Source of the DNA: Saccharum officinarum
Lineage: Eukaryota > Streptophyta > Magnoliopsida > Poales > Poaceae
Assembly: GCA_020631735.1 (NCBI GenBank)
Contig: CM036209.1
Span: forward strand, 6,175,451-6,239,450
Reading direction: 5' to 3'
Length of the DNA: 64,000 bases
The position numbers were made by a program, and so were the translations under genes. The notes under the pieces are model-generated. The model was not told the origin of the DNA. It ran no database searches and worked only from the letters and a program-made list of their open reading frames with translations. Positions 10,948 through 22,745 of the stretch are shown in pieces (positions within the stretch are counted from its first letter, which is position 1; the number at the start of each line of letters is the position of its first letter).

Positions 10948-10950
<3 letters not shown>
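10740..10950. mobile_element. CACTA-like subterminal repeats, left block
   Basis: The motif 'cactgccggtagtgat' / 'aacccggcagtgaaac' recurs in both orientations at least five times. The same motif type returns at 12176-12290. This resembles grass CACTA subterminal arrays. The two blocks may be the ends of one element split by the TA microsatellite, a small TIR element and a Copia scrap. Confidence 0.5.

Positions 10951-10951
<1 letters not shown>

Positions 10952-11009
<58 letters not shown>
10952..11009. repeat. (TA)n microsatellite
   Basis: An uninterrupted run of TA dinucleotides of about 58 bp. The Tyr/Ile-rich ORFs through it are spurious. Confidence 0.95.
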
Positions 11010-11014
<5 letters not shown>

Positions 11015-11015
<1 letters not shown>

Positions 11016-11212
11016 TATTCTACACCAAACAGTTATACTGAACAGAATTCAGTACTGTTCAGTACTCGCGTTTCAGTATTGTTCAGTATTTTCGAGTTAC
11101 TGGGTGTACTACTGACTGATACTGAACGTGGTTTAGTAGTACTCAATATTTTTTCAGGTCAATTTTAGCTTGCGGTGTAGAATAATATTCTACACCTAGG
11201 GTATAGAATAGC
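11015..11212. mobile_element. Small element with CTATTCTACACC / GGTGTAGAAT ends
   Basis: CTATTCTACACC at the left is matched by GGTGTAGAATAATATTCTACACC and TATAGAATAG at the right. The interior is built of 'cagtactgttcagta' variants. This probably is a MITE; the exact ends are uncertain. Confidence 0.4.
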
Positions 11213-11329
11213 GCTGCCGTGTATATATATACTGAGTTACTAACGATTTAGTTTGCTTCAACTTAGAAGTGGTCTTTATTTGCCCCCACTGAGTTCCTGA
11301 CGTCTTGATGATAGAAACATGATGGTAGA

Positions 11330-11615
11330 ATTCATTATGCTCTTAGGACAATTTTGGTTGTCAACATAATTATATTATTTTTGTATGTGGATGATATTTT
11401 GATTTTTGATACAAACGTTGGTATGATCAATGAGGTCAAGTCTTTCCTATCAAATAGTATTGATACGAAAGATTTGTGAGAGATGGATGTGGATTCTAAA
11501 CATCAAATTGATTAAGGATGATATGAGATTACTTTGTTGCAACCTCACTATGTTGAGAAGGTCTTGAGCCTCTTTGGCTTTATGGATAGCAAGCATTCTC
11601 CACCACCTTAGGATA
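11330..11615 (+). pseudogene. Copia reverse-transcriptase remnant
   Basis: Translation near 11382-11406 gives -YVDDILIFDTN-, the Copia RT catalytic motif with the two Asp residues. It is followed by a region matching the downstream RT segment (-EVKSFLSN..DTKDL-) that then breaks at stops and frameshifts. Only about 280 bp of pol survives. No LTRs can be tied to it. It lies between the two CACTA-like repeat blocks, so it may be an insertion in or cargo of that element. Confidence 0.7.
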
Positions 11616-12170
11616 CTAGTGTGACACTATGAAAGATATATATATGACCTATCGACCGCCGCCATAAACATATCTCTTCAAATTAGGGTTTTTCATTGCC
11701 TCTTTCTACTATTGCACCGCCATCGTAGTCTCACCATCCCAATTGTCTGCATGCAACAGTGACAGGGATAACATGTCTTTGGAACTACTCGTCCTTACGA
11801 TCCTACGTTGGGAGATGTGAATAAGTTTTTTGGGAAGTTCCTTCGTGCGATTACGTATGATCTAGATGACAGCTCATCTTCCATCCAAGTCAGACGATGC
11901 TATATACAGTCGTCTTCGCGCACTGGTTGCTTTGACTCGTCTTTGCCAACATCATCAACAACATCATCGTGCCTCCACCACCAGCCACTGCATCATCATT
12001 TGCAAACGAAAAGTATGTGTGCCGACCCAATCTACTACTTTATCATGTCTACTGTTTGTGAGGTAATGCTGATGCTATTTGATTCTCCCAGTGGGGCTAT
12101 CCAGTGGGGTCTCTCCCAGTATTAAAAAAATTCCCTATGTTTCGGCCCATTTTTGGGGTTTTCTGGAAAC
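11616..12170. other. No gene recognised
   Basis: This stretch may be the interior of a CACTA-like element, because related repeat blocks lie on both sides. The ORFs of 66-105 codons near 11808-12125 show no family signature. Confidence 0.35.
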
Positions 12171-12175
12171 CACAT

Positions 12176-12292
12176 CACTGTCGGTTTATACGAACCGGCA
12201 TTGATGTCCACCCTCCACCACTGCCGGTAGTGTTGTGCCAGTTCAAAATCCGGCAAATGAAGGAGGGTTTTGAACCGGCGGTGATTTCAAGA
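12176..12292. mobile_element. CACTA-like subterminal repeats, right block
   Basis: Phrases such as 'cactgtcggtttatacgaac', 'accactgccggtagtg' and 'gaaccggcggtgat' recur in both orientations. They match the motif of the block at 10740-10950. Confidence 0.5.
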
Positions 12293-13100
12293 TATGGGGT
12301 AGTGTGTGTTAAATCTGTCCTTCATGGGTAACTAGAAAAGGCTTGATGCTTTTAGTTAGAAGATGATTTCCGTAGCAACCTAAGATCTTTTTTTAGTTAG
12401 TAATAGATGTTAGTACCTCGATAATAGATCCAATTATATTGTTCTTCGTATTGGATAAACCTGCTTGGAATACAAAGTAAAAAACAAAAACCAAAAGCTA
12501 CATTGACATGTGTGCTTGCACGAAAATAGTGAACGCGTGCACCTTACCTAACTGCTATAGTAGCCCTACTCCTATACCTTTCTTGCATTGCTTTTGTCGA
12601 CATAATCGCAAATTAAGTTAGACCAAGCACGCAGAGAAATTAAGACATGGATGCCGCGAGATTAATTCGACTCTAATTATTACTAGAGTACAACTGTCAG
12701 TCTTACTACTCGATCTTGAAGCAGTCAAAGCAAGAAAACAATCACATAATAATAATGTTATGACATCATACTTTAGAGCATCTTAATTAGCTTTAGAGTA
12801 TATATGTGTTCGATCAAACAATTGTAAATCGAGAACCGATTTAGTGCACAGGAGCTAGAGAAAGCACCTTAGTTGTTCACATGCAAAAAGTATGGCATAT
12901 ATATACTCAAGATTCAAGAAATAGGTTTTATACATATATAACAAATGATAGATTATTACTATTTAAACAAACAGACATAATCTCAACAAATAGTACAACA
13001 AAATGATTTCACAAATTTGTGTAAACTGGAAGGATTACAAACTTGAAAGAAAGTAGGAAGTTATTGAAAATCCTCAACAGATAGATAGCTAGTATGCACT
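12293..13100. other. AT-rich stretch downstream of the peroxidase exon, nothing recognised
   Basis: On the minus strand this would be the 3' flank of the peroxidase pseudogene, so its start may include the old 3' UTR. No terminal repeats or ORFs of note are visible. Confidence 0.35.
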
Positions 13101-13105
13101 GCCTT

Positions 13106-13490
13106 TTAATTAATCCTTCTACAGTTCTTCCTGATCTGCCCATTGGAGCCGGTCAATGGCGTGATGTCACCCATCTTGATCATGCCGGTCACAAAGTCCG
13201 CAAAGAATGCACTCTGGCTACTAACGTATGATTGGACTTGCACATCGGTGGATCCACCATTGAAGAGCTCCTGGTCAGAGTGTAGAAGCGCCTTCTTGCA
13301 AAGAAGGTTCTTGTAGTAGTTGTTCTCAAAGACGGTTGGGGTTTGAAGGTCAAGAGGTGCCAAATTGTTGTGACCTGAACCTGAGGTCCTAGGACAAACC
13401 GATTACCTTGTTCTTGCAAAGGTGCCATTGATGTTGGTGTCATTGTATATGTGGGCTCTGAAGTTGGTGCAACGTGCTAAGTGACAATAT
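13106..13490 (-). pseudogene. Class III peroxidase, terminal-exon pseudogene
   Basis: Class III peroxidases are secreted haem enzymes that use H2O2 to oxidise phenolics in the cell wall and vacuole. On the minus strand the translation reads -LARCTNFRAHIYNDTNI-, [17 protein letters not shown], [14 protein letters not shown], [13 protein letters not shown], [15 protein letters not shown] and the family C-terminus -IRKNCRRIN before a stop at 13106-13108. These match the distal end of the enzyme, just after the proximal haem-binding His region. One in-frame TAA interrupts the frame at the position where the family usually has Gln in -RTRQSVCP-. Upstream, homology ends near 13490 and a Gypsy LTR begins at 13506, removing the haem-ligand His, the catalytic Arg/His and the signal peptide. 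It cannot make an active enzyme. Confidence 0.92.
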
Positions 13491-13505
13491 CCTAACATAG
13501 GGGTA

Positions 13506-14640
13506 TGTCAAGCCTCAGGATCAACACTTCCCGATCGAGAGACCCCCCGGCTGATCCTCTCAGGATCACCAGGGGGCTCGGGGGCTACACCCATTGGGTG
13601 CGCACGCGCGCACCCTCACGCTAAGGGGTCAGGCCGAAGCCTGAGCTCGCCTCCGCCCGGGCAAGGGCTTGGGGCTAACCCGAGCCACAGGCTCCCGATG
13701 CACAAGAAGTTGAGGCCCGGGCCATGGCCGCCTCTCAGCCTTCGACGCCTACCAAGGCCCAGGCGCAAGAAGACAAGCCCTGATCCACCAAGGCTCGGGG
13801 GCTCCCCGGCGCTGTCCTTGGGACATGGCCTTGCCAGCCACTCCCCCGACAGGGTCACGCACCGGGCGTGACACAAGAAGACAAGCTCTGCCTCAACTCT
13901 CAGGGGCTCCCGGGCTCCAGGGCCCGCACGTCAGCCCCTCAGGCCAGCCTCCTTCGCCACCAAGAAGCCTCCAGAAGGTGCACCTAGGGGAGGCTGGTCT
14001 AAGCCGACATCGCCTAACACGCAGGGTGTCAAGACTGCACTGCCGGACAACACCCAAAACTTCTTCGATGCCAAGACATCGCCACGGTCCACAAGACACC
14101 GCTGCAAGACCCGCTTGGACTCCGGCGCATGTAGATCGTAGAGATAGCTCTCCAAACCATCATGTATCTGACCTTCCTTCGAATATAAGAGGAGGCCGGA
14201 TCCTACAGGGGAGAGGCCGATAGCGAACACAGAGAGAGCGACCCAAGATAGATTGCCCCACATCGCATCTGCTCCTGCTCAACACTGAGAGCAGAGCAGC
14301 CCACCGGGGCAAGGCGCACAGAGTCCCTTCCCCGTCTCCATTATCTTCCTCCTCTCGGATGAGGAGGAAACCTCACTGGCGACAAGGGAACCATAGGATT
14401 AGCACCGAGCTAACCCCCTACCAAACTCTCTCTTACACTCTGTTGTAACCCCCAATTTTGGGTGCTCTTGAGTATAAGGATCATCATCTGCTAGACGTAG
14501 GGACCTCCACAGCCCGAACCAGGATAAATCTCTGCGTCTCCCTTGAGTTCCTCGTGTTCTTGAGTCCACCCGAGCCACCGGAGACCAGTACTCTGACACC
14601 GATCGAACAAAAATGCTTGCCGCGGTTTCGATCCCATGAC
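13506..14640 (+). mobile_element. Gypsy LTR (~1.1 kb) with following PBS, truncated element
   Basis: The LTR starts TGTCAAGCCTCAGG at 13506, just beyond the peroxidase homology, and ends ..CCCATGACA at about 14640. It is followed by GCTGGCGCTCCAGGTAGGGG, a Gypsy-type primer-binding region. A TATA-like 'tataagagg' lies at about 14182 and U5-like sequence follows, so the orientation is plus. Only about 100 bases of internal sequence remain before another Gypsy piece begins near 14748. Several ORFs of 66-142 codons inside it are shadows of the GC-rich LTR. Confidence 0.65.
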
Positions 14641-14747
14641 AGCTGGCGCTCCAGGTAGGGGGCAGCGTCAAGTGTGATTCTGGTTCTGTGGTGGCCGGAG
14701 CCACCCACCTTGTCACCGGAGCAGGCGGCGTCGCCCTAGACGGCTGT

Positions 14748-14850
14748 TGGTATTAATTAACTTATCACTTGTTTTAGTAGCCACCTATCAATTACCTACA
14801 CCTCTAGCATTGTACTAGGTTGTCATCCCCAGCGATGGTGCCAGAAATGG
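14748..14850 (-). mobile_element. PBS and 5' internal end of a Tat-like Gypsy element
   Basis: On the minus strand 'atttctggcaccatcgctgg' is a decayed Tat-type primer-binding region (usual form TTTCTGGCGCCGTTGCCGGGG). The LTR lies to its right and the start of the internal region to its left. The internal part is cut off after about 90 bases at the junction with the other Gypsy fragment. Confidence 0.55.
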
Positions 14851-16455
<1,605 letters not shown>

Positions 16456-18352
16456 TCCCCCAAGCTTACCCTTTGCTAGTCCCTTAGCAAAGCTAAACTT
16501 AGCAAACTTGGATCAGGAGTTGCTACCATGCTTTCACGCCTTGAAAGTACACATCCGTTCAAACAAAAAATCTCCTCCGGATTAGAATAAACCGATTTGA
16601 CTTTCAAACTTACCCATATTACCTTCATATATGGTGCTTCTTAGCCTTCACTTGGGTCTTGAGTAATTGAAAGACAGAACAATCAAGTCAAGCACTATAT
16701 CTCAAGTTCTTTGCTCAGCTATTATTTTAGAGTTTTTTTGCAAGTTTTCAAAATAAAACTCAGAGCTTCTATTGTATGACACTCTCAAGTCTCTCAATAT
16801 ATGTGTTATTTGTGGATCCTTACCAAGGCAATAGTGATGTTACACCTTTCTCTTCCTACAACTAAGGCTTATGTAGAGCTCATAGGAGTGGAGATAGCAT
16901 AAAAGAGCATACTAGCAATACATATATTGTAAAATCAAACCTCGGATCCAAAGAGAGTTAAATCATACAATCAAATCAAGATGTGCATGTGTATGGATGT
17001 ATGTGGTGAATATATATATGGGGCTAACTTAATTCTACTTTGCTCCTTGAAAACATATCTCTCTTTTTGGAACTTGAAAGACAACTTTGTAAGAAAACAT
17101 GGGCTATCTTATTTATCTCTCTTTTTCTTCTTTCTCTTTTTCAGGCAAGCATCGGAGTACCCATTGTTTTAAATATCTCGGACACTTTTCCATTTTTTTC
17201 AATACTTTTTTTTCATGAATCACTTTTGCATAAACACATGCTTCTTTTCTGCGATAAAACTTTTGAGAGATAGTAACAAGAACTTGGAGCATTTATTCGA
17301 GGGATATCCTATGGGTATATTTTTGGTGTTCACTCCTAGTGTAGGAGTAAAATATTTTTTTGGGTGGATTTAGATGGAATGACATGTTTTTGCGCCTACC
17401 CCCAGTATAGGAATAGTGCATTTGTGGGTGGTGTGTACGTGATCTTGATTTTAAGAGCATGACAGACCTCTCATAAGGCATCAATGAAGCTTGACTAAAC
17501 TCAAAGTAAAGTAAGCAGTATATATGAGAGGAAGTTTTTTCTAGTCTATGTATTATATATGGCTTGGTAGGAATTTGAGCTTTGTCATACAAGAGCTCAT
17601 CATGAAAGATTTTATGTTTTTAAAAGATAAATCTTCAGAACTCTAGTATCGCTAGGAACAAGATAAACAACAGCTCAGACCATCTCATATCATATCCGTC
17701 AATTACCTAGACTTAGATTAGGCATATGCTACCCACGAGTTTTAAGTTCAGAGTAAATTGTTATATCAAATCAATCGTATCCAAAACTCAGGAGAATTCA
17801 AGGCTGAAAACTAGGTACTTGAAAGGAATTATAACATAGCAACTATTTATCATTTCCAATGCAAGAGTTTATCCTAGGCTCATTATTTTATTTAGCTCTT
17901 AAAAAATAGAAGACTAAACACACTTTTATTTTATTTTTCAAAGTTTTAAGATCACACCTTACTAATAATATATTTAACTTAGGATAAATTTTTTTTGTTT
18001 TCTTAGTTATTTCATCTTTTTAGTTCTTTTAACTAATAGAAAGCAAAGTCAAAAATAGTAAACTAAAAAGGGAAAGAAATACTTAGCTAGATACTTGGGG
18101 ATGCTCCTCCCTCAAACTGGATGTTGTCATGTCGGTTGTTGAAAGTAAGTGATCCTTAGAGCATGTTTGTCAGTGTATGTCTATCTTATCGACCCGAAGT
18201 TGATTCGGAAGATGTACTTTGGGTGGAGTAAGACGAGTCAACCGGTGAACTAGCTCTTGATCATATGTTACCATCCTGCAAAATACTCCAACAAGAACAC
18301 TAAAACTCGAGGCTTGCATTAGGGCAAGGGGTTAGCGGTCAGCCATTCGAGG
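16456..18352 (-). mobile_element. 3' non-coding internal region of a Tat-like Gypsy element, ending at a gap
   Basis: Read on the minus strand, this ends with '..gggactagcaaagggtaagcttgggggagct', the arrangement seen just upstream of the 3' LTR in Tat-type Gypsy elements. No protein domain is visible over 1.9 kb, which fits the long non-coding spacer of that lineage. The expected pol region would lie in or beyond the 100-N gap. Confidence 0.5.
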
Positions 18353-18452
18353 NNNNNNNNNNNNNNNNNNNNNNNNNNNNNNNNNNNNNNNNNNNNNNNN
18401 NNNNNNNNNNNNNNNNNNNNNNNNNNNNNNNNNNNNNNNNNNNNNNNNNNNN
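18353..18452. other. Assembly gap, 100 N
   Basis: Exactly 100 N, a conventional placeholder for a gap of unknown size. The flanks do not share a recognised element. Confidence 0.99.
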
Positions 18453-19640
18453 TAAATTTATATAAAAATAATAATATTTAGCATACCAAATATACATAAT
18501 TAGATTCGTCATGAAATATATTTTCATAGTACACCTACCTGAAGTCATTGATGTTGATACTATTTTCTATAAATTTAATCAGAGTTAAAAATAATTTTAT
18601 TTGAATAAGACCTAGAATTGCATCTGTTTTAGACAAAGGGATTATTTTCGGGTATATTAATCATCCGGGACACTCAACATCTACTAGTGCTAGCCTTGTG
18701 TTTCGGTGAGCTCATGCACCCATTCAGATGGATGTGGGGCAGTCCTGTGATCCTGTCTGCTGGTGACTGACAGATTATTATGACCGGTGGCCACAGTTGA
18801 GCTAATGCATGCATGTGTCTACACTCTACTGCTGCTGGGCGAATCATGGCTCTGTTCCTTAGCAAGTTAGCAGAGTCTACTCCTATCTTGCAGATCGAAA
18901 TCGAAAGACAGTAAACCTGCACCGTCAAACTCACGACTCCTTCATTCATTCCCTGAGACAAATGAACTAGAGTCGGTAGTAATCTACTCTTCTTAAGGCT
19001 ACAAGAGTTGGGAAACATTTTTCAGATCCTATATTTTTTTTTCTCGAATATGCAAAAAATTTGTGTATCATTGTAATTAAGAAGCATAGTTTAAACATAC
19101 ATACGATACTCTTGTAAAGAGCTCCCTAGGAGATCTTACAATTGCGACTGGACCTTCCTAGCCGACTAATATGAGATCCTATATATCCCTGTGGTATCAT
19201 GTGATTTTGTTCTGAAGAATCCGTTATCTTATGAAACTAAAGCCTCTTCCTTCCTCTCTACAAAGTGTGCTTGTGATATCTTGACTTTATTTTCTCTAAA
19301 AAAGAAAAATAAATAAATAAAGTATGCTTGAGATCATTATCACCTACAGTAGGTTCCCGTGCCCTTCCAAATCTAATCTCAACTTCCAGATTTGGTCTTA
19401 ATCTGTCCCTGTTCATGCACCTAGATCAGAAGACTGTTCACGCATCACTGTGCACGGGTATTTGCCTTTGCCCCGATCATCTGGCATCACCCGTTTTTTC
19501 CCCTTATCATCACCCTTTTTTCCTCAAAATCATTGGACTAGGTAACCGGTAGGCCGGTACTTCGTGAAAACAATTGACGTCCTGTGTCCTGAGCAGTGAC
19601 CAGGTTGTGTGTGATAAGCAAGCAGGATCTGATGACTTGG
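18453..19640. other. Intergenic, nothing recognised
   Basis: Short ORFs (the longest is 114 codons at 18674-19018, minus) have no domain. No paired terminal repeats were seen. Confidence 0.35.
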
Positions 19641-19773
19641 GGTCAGAACAAAACACTGTCCCAATTGGACACACGGTGATTGTGATTCCATCCTGCGGTG
19701 TAATGTAACACTGTACTAACCTTCTTCGCCGAACAGTTCTTTTTACGATAGACTGAATCTGACGAACGGCAAA

Positions 19774-20016
19774 GGGCCAGTTTAGATCCGAAATTTTTGG
19801 TAAAATGGTATTGTAGCGCTTTTCATTGTTATTTGACAAATATTATCCAATCATGGTTTAATTAGGCTTAAAAGATTCGTCTCGTCCATTTCGTCTAAAC
19901 TGTGTAATTAGTTTTATTTTTTATCTATATTTAATGCTTCATGCATGTGTTCAAAGATTCGATGTGACGGAGAATCTAAAAAATTTTGTAAAATTTTGTA
20001 GAAACTAGACAGGGCC
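19774..20016. mobile_element. MITE with GGGCCAGTTTAG / CTAGACAGGGCC ends
   Basis: The interior carries 'gtagcgcttttcattgttatttg', 'aggcttaaaagattcgtctcg' and 'gattcgatgtgacgg', shared with copies at 21250, 59542 and 60274. The bounds are supported by the absence of this segment from unit 2 of the local duplication. The target duplication is unclear. Confidence 0.75.
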
Positions 20017-20076
20017 AGAGTTGGAGAACAACTCGATAGAAGAAGCATGGTCCTGCTAACATTCCGGGAAGCCTAA

Positions 20077-20306
20077 GGGCCTGTTTGTTTGCAGAAGTTA
20101 GAGTTTAACTCCCATCACATCAATGTTCTCTCAAATGCATAGAGTACTAAATATAGACTAATTATATGCATGTCGGCACAGATTAGGAGTAATTTACGAG
20201 ACGGATCTATTAAGCCTAATTAGTCCAAAATAAGAAATTTTTTGTCAAATAAGACGAAAACGCTACAGTGTTTATTAAACTTTAACTCCCCTAACAAACA
20301 CCCCCG
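20077..20306. mobile_element. Tourist-like MITE, 230 bp, TSD TAA
   Basis: It starts GGGCCTGTTTGTTTG and ends AACAAACACCCCCG, with TAA at 20074-20076 and 20307-20309. It is the same family as the copies at 2606 and 3595. It lies inside duplication unit 1 only. Confidence 0.82.
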
Positions 20307-20439
20307 TAAACTGATGAGGACCGAAAGGCGACCAGTGATCTCACTGCTCACCTTCCCACGGCCGTTACCACCGCGTCGCGTTGCGAGGACCGCCCGGGAC
20401 AGGAGGTCTACTAATCCACCACCGGTTAGCATCTTTTAG

Positions 20440-20735
20440 GAGCGAATTGAGCTGTAAGACTGACGGGCTACAGCTAAGGATGTCACATCAAATATCATTA
20501 TATATGGGAGTGTTGGGACAGTAATAATAAAATAAATTACACAAGTCATTAGTAATCCGCGATATGAATTTATTAATCCTAATTAATCCATCATTAGAAT
20601 GTGTTTACTGTAGCACCAGATTATCAAATCATGGACTAATTAGGTTTAAACAAATTCGTCTCGTAAAGTAGTCGTAATATGTGTAATTAGTTTTTTTAAC
20701 CTATATTCATATGTAAAACATATGATGTGACAGGG
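20440..20735. mobile_element. Decayed MITE related to the 19774 family
   Basis: Diverged matches include 'gtttactgtagcaccagattatcaaatcatggactaattaggtttaaacaaattcgtctcg' and 'gtgtaattag'. The termini are not clear. Confidence 0.45.
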
Positions 20736-20739
20736 AGAC

Positions 20740-21249
20740 CTGAGGCCATGGCTGGGCAATCAGACAGACGCCATCAGGCATCAGGAACAGCAGCAGGGGA
20801 TGCAGATTCAGTGCTTGCATCTCCCCCAAAGCGCTGGCAGCAGGCGCCCTCGGCGATCATCCGCCCAAGAGTTCTTGGCGGACGACTCGGCAGCTGACTT
20901 CGTTTGCGCGTGTAGACGGACACACGGTGATTCCGTTCTGCAGTGTAGTACTGTACTAACCTTCTTGGCCCAACAATTATTTCATTTTTTCTTTTCTTTT
21001 TTGCGAAAACTCGGTAGAAGAAGCATGGTCCTGCTCCTGCTAGCATTCCGAGAATGAAGGCGACCCTGTTTTTCAGCCACAGTAAATCAGTCAAACGAAC
21101 AGGCTGCAGCAACGTTGTCACTGATCACCGTTCCCACCGCGTCGCATTGCGAGGACCCGCCGGGACCGGAGGTCTACCAATCCGGACACCACCGGTCAGC
21201 ATCTTGCTTGCAATCAGTCAGACAGACAGACAGACTCCATCAGAAGTCA
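20740..21249. repeat. Tandem duplication, unit 2 (lacks the MITEs)
   Basis: It holds the same anchors as unit 1 in the same order without the two MITEs. Its left part ('cagacagacgccatcagg..gcagcagg..gatgcag..cagtgcttgcatctcccccaaa..gccctcgg') is shared with unit 3. No protein-coding content is recognised; it may be duplicated upstream sequence of a lost gene. Confidence 0.7.
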
Positions 21250-21780
21250 GGGTGTGTTTAGATGAAAAAGTTGGGGTGAAAAGTTACTGTAGCACTTTTC
21301 GTTGTTATTTGGTAAAATTTGTCCAACCATGGATTAATTAGACTCAAAAGATTCGTCTCGAACTTTACAGACAAACTATGCAATTAGTTTTTTTTTTACC
21401 TATATTTAATGTTTCATGCATGCGTTTAAAGATTTGATGTGATGGGTGGAAGAGGAAATATTTTGGGTTACTGTAGGAAGTGAACGCGGCCTCAGGAAAA
21501 GCAGCAGGGACGCCGCTGCAGTGCATGCATCTCCCTCCCCCCAAATCGCCGGCAGCTGGCAGAGGCGCCCTCGGCATGCATCCGCCGATCCAAGAGCAGC
21601 TTTGTTTTGTTCGGCTGAAAATACTGTTTACTAATTTATTGTCCGAGAAAAATACTATTCGTTAACTGAAAAAATATATCTTATATATTATTCGTTAACT
21701 GAAAAAATATGTCTAAGACAAGCGAATGGAGCGGACGCGGCAGCTGACTCTCCGCGTTTGGGGCGGTGTAATGTAGGACA
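21190..21780. repeat. Tandem duplication, unit 3 (partial, split by a MITE)
   Basis: The phrase 'cagacagactccatcag..' is followed after the MITE at 21250-21491 by 'tcaggaaaagcagcagggac..cagtgcatgcatctccct..gccctcggca', matching unit 2. Unit 2 thus displays the pre-insertion site of this MITE. Confidence 0.65.
21250..21491. mobile_element. MITE (19774 family) inserted in unit 3
   Basis: It is about 242 bp, bounded by GGGTGTGTTTAGATG and GTGAACGCGGCC. It contains 'tactgtagcacttttcgttgttatttgg' and 'aaaagattcgtctcg'. TCAG flanks both sides, and unit 2 has the unoccupied version. Confidence 0.7.
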
Positions 21781-21833
21781 GCAGGAGTAACTGCAATTGC
21801 GCGCTGTCTTCCTCTTCTCGCGGCAGCTGGTAA

Positions 21834-22107
21834 GGCCCCGTTTGGTTTCCAGGGTTAAAGTTTAACTCTCATCGGTAAGGCCCCGTTTGGTTTCCAGGGT
21901 TAAAGTTTAACCCTCATCACATCAACGTTCCCTCAAATACATGGAGTACTAAATGTAGACTAATTGCATGCATGTCGGCACAGATAAGGAGTAATTTACG
22001 AGACGAATCTATTAAGTCTAATTAGTCCAAGATTGAAACTTTTTATCAAATAAGACGAAAGTGCTACAATGTTCGTTAAACTTTAACTTCTCCAATCAAA
22101 CACCCCC
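21834..22107. mobile_element. Tourist-like MITE with a duplicated 45-bp head
   Basis: The family head 'taaggccccgtttggtttcc' occurs at 21831 and again at 21876 as a direct 45-bp repeat that includes the TAA. A normal body follows, ending 'caatcaaacaccccc' at 22107. No TAA is present at the right flank. Confidence 0.75.
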
Positions 22108-22745
22108 AATATCAACAGCGATGGAGGCATCTATCAGCAGGATGCATGTGTGTGCACCGTGGTCCGTGGACCAGGCAAAGGGATGAGATGAAAAGGGGAT
22201 GATAGCTTGCTTGGGATTCAGTTCACTGTGACATCGAATTCGCAGGTCGAAAAAGCGCGTTCATCTGGTCTTTTTTCTCCTCACCAAGAATGGAAGGCCA
22301 ATTTTTTTTCTCTTTTTGTTAGAAAAATATAAAGAGAATAGTAAAAGTGAAGAGTGATGAGAGAAGAAAAACGTGGAGGGAAAGAGGTTGTTTAGCATTT
22401 GGGCTGAGTGCACCGCATGGGCCTTGTGAGTTCCATGGGCCATGTGTGCAAACCTGTGGCTCGCTGAGCTGACGATAGGCCACGGCCCTCGTGAGTGCCT
22501 GCAGAGCGAAAATCGCGGGGAAAATCGCACGTGGCCTCTCTTAAATTTTTGCAAAGTCCGATTTATCTTTCTTAATTATTTTTTAAAATGGATTTTTTAC
22601 TCTTCTTATTTTTGAAACAGTACGAATTTACTCTGATCTGACGGTTTGGAAAGTTGTTTTTGGCTGACGTCAGCCACGATGGAAATACATCGAACTATGT
22701 TGAACTGCTCAAACTGGATTTAAAAGTTGATGGAAATAAAACAAA
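22108..22745. other. Intergenic, nothing recognised
   Basis: The 97-codon minus-strand ORF at 22261-22554 is low-complexity and unsupported. The stretch ends at the left target duplication of the MULE. Confidence 0.35.

Larger units (their letters stand above)
19640..20430. repeat. Tandem duplication, unit 1 (contains two MITEs)
   Basis: Anchors shared with unit 2 include 'cacggtgattgtgattccatcctgcggtgta', 'actgtactaaccttctt', 'gtagaagaagcatggtcctgct', 'accgcgtcgc..ttgcgaggac' and 'ggaggtctac..aatcc..accaccggt.agcatctt'. In unit 1 a 243-bp MITE (19774-20016) and a 230-bp Tourist MITE (20077-20306) interrupt this order; unit 2 lacks both. Confidence 0.75.

Noticed and set aside
10818..11115. 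Tyr/Ile repeat ORFs
   Set aside because: Translation of a TA microsatellite.
13616..14716. Several 66-142 codon ORFs on both strands
   Set aside because: All lie within a GC-rich Gypsy LTR and overlap each other in opposite strands.
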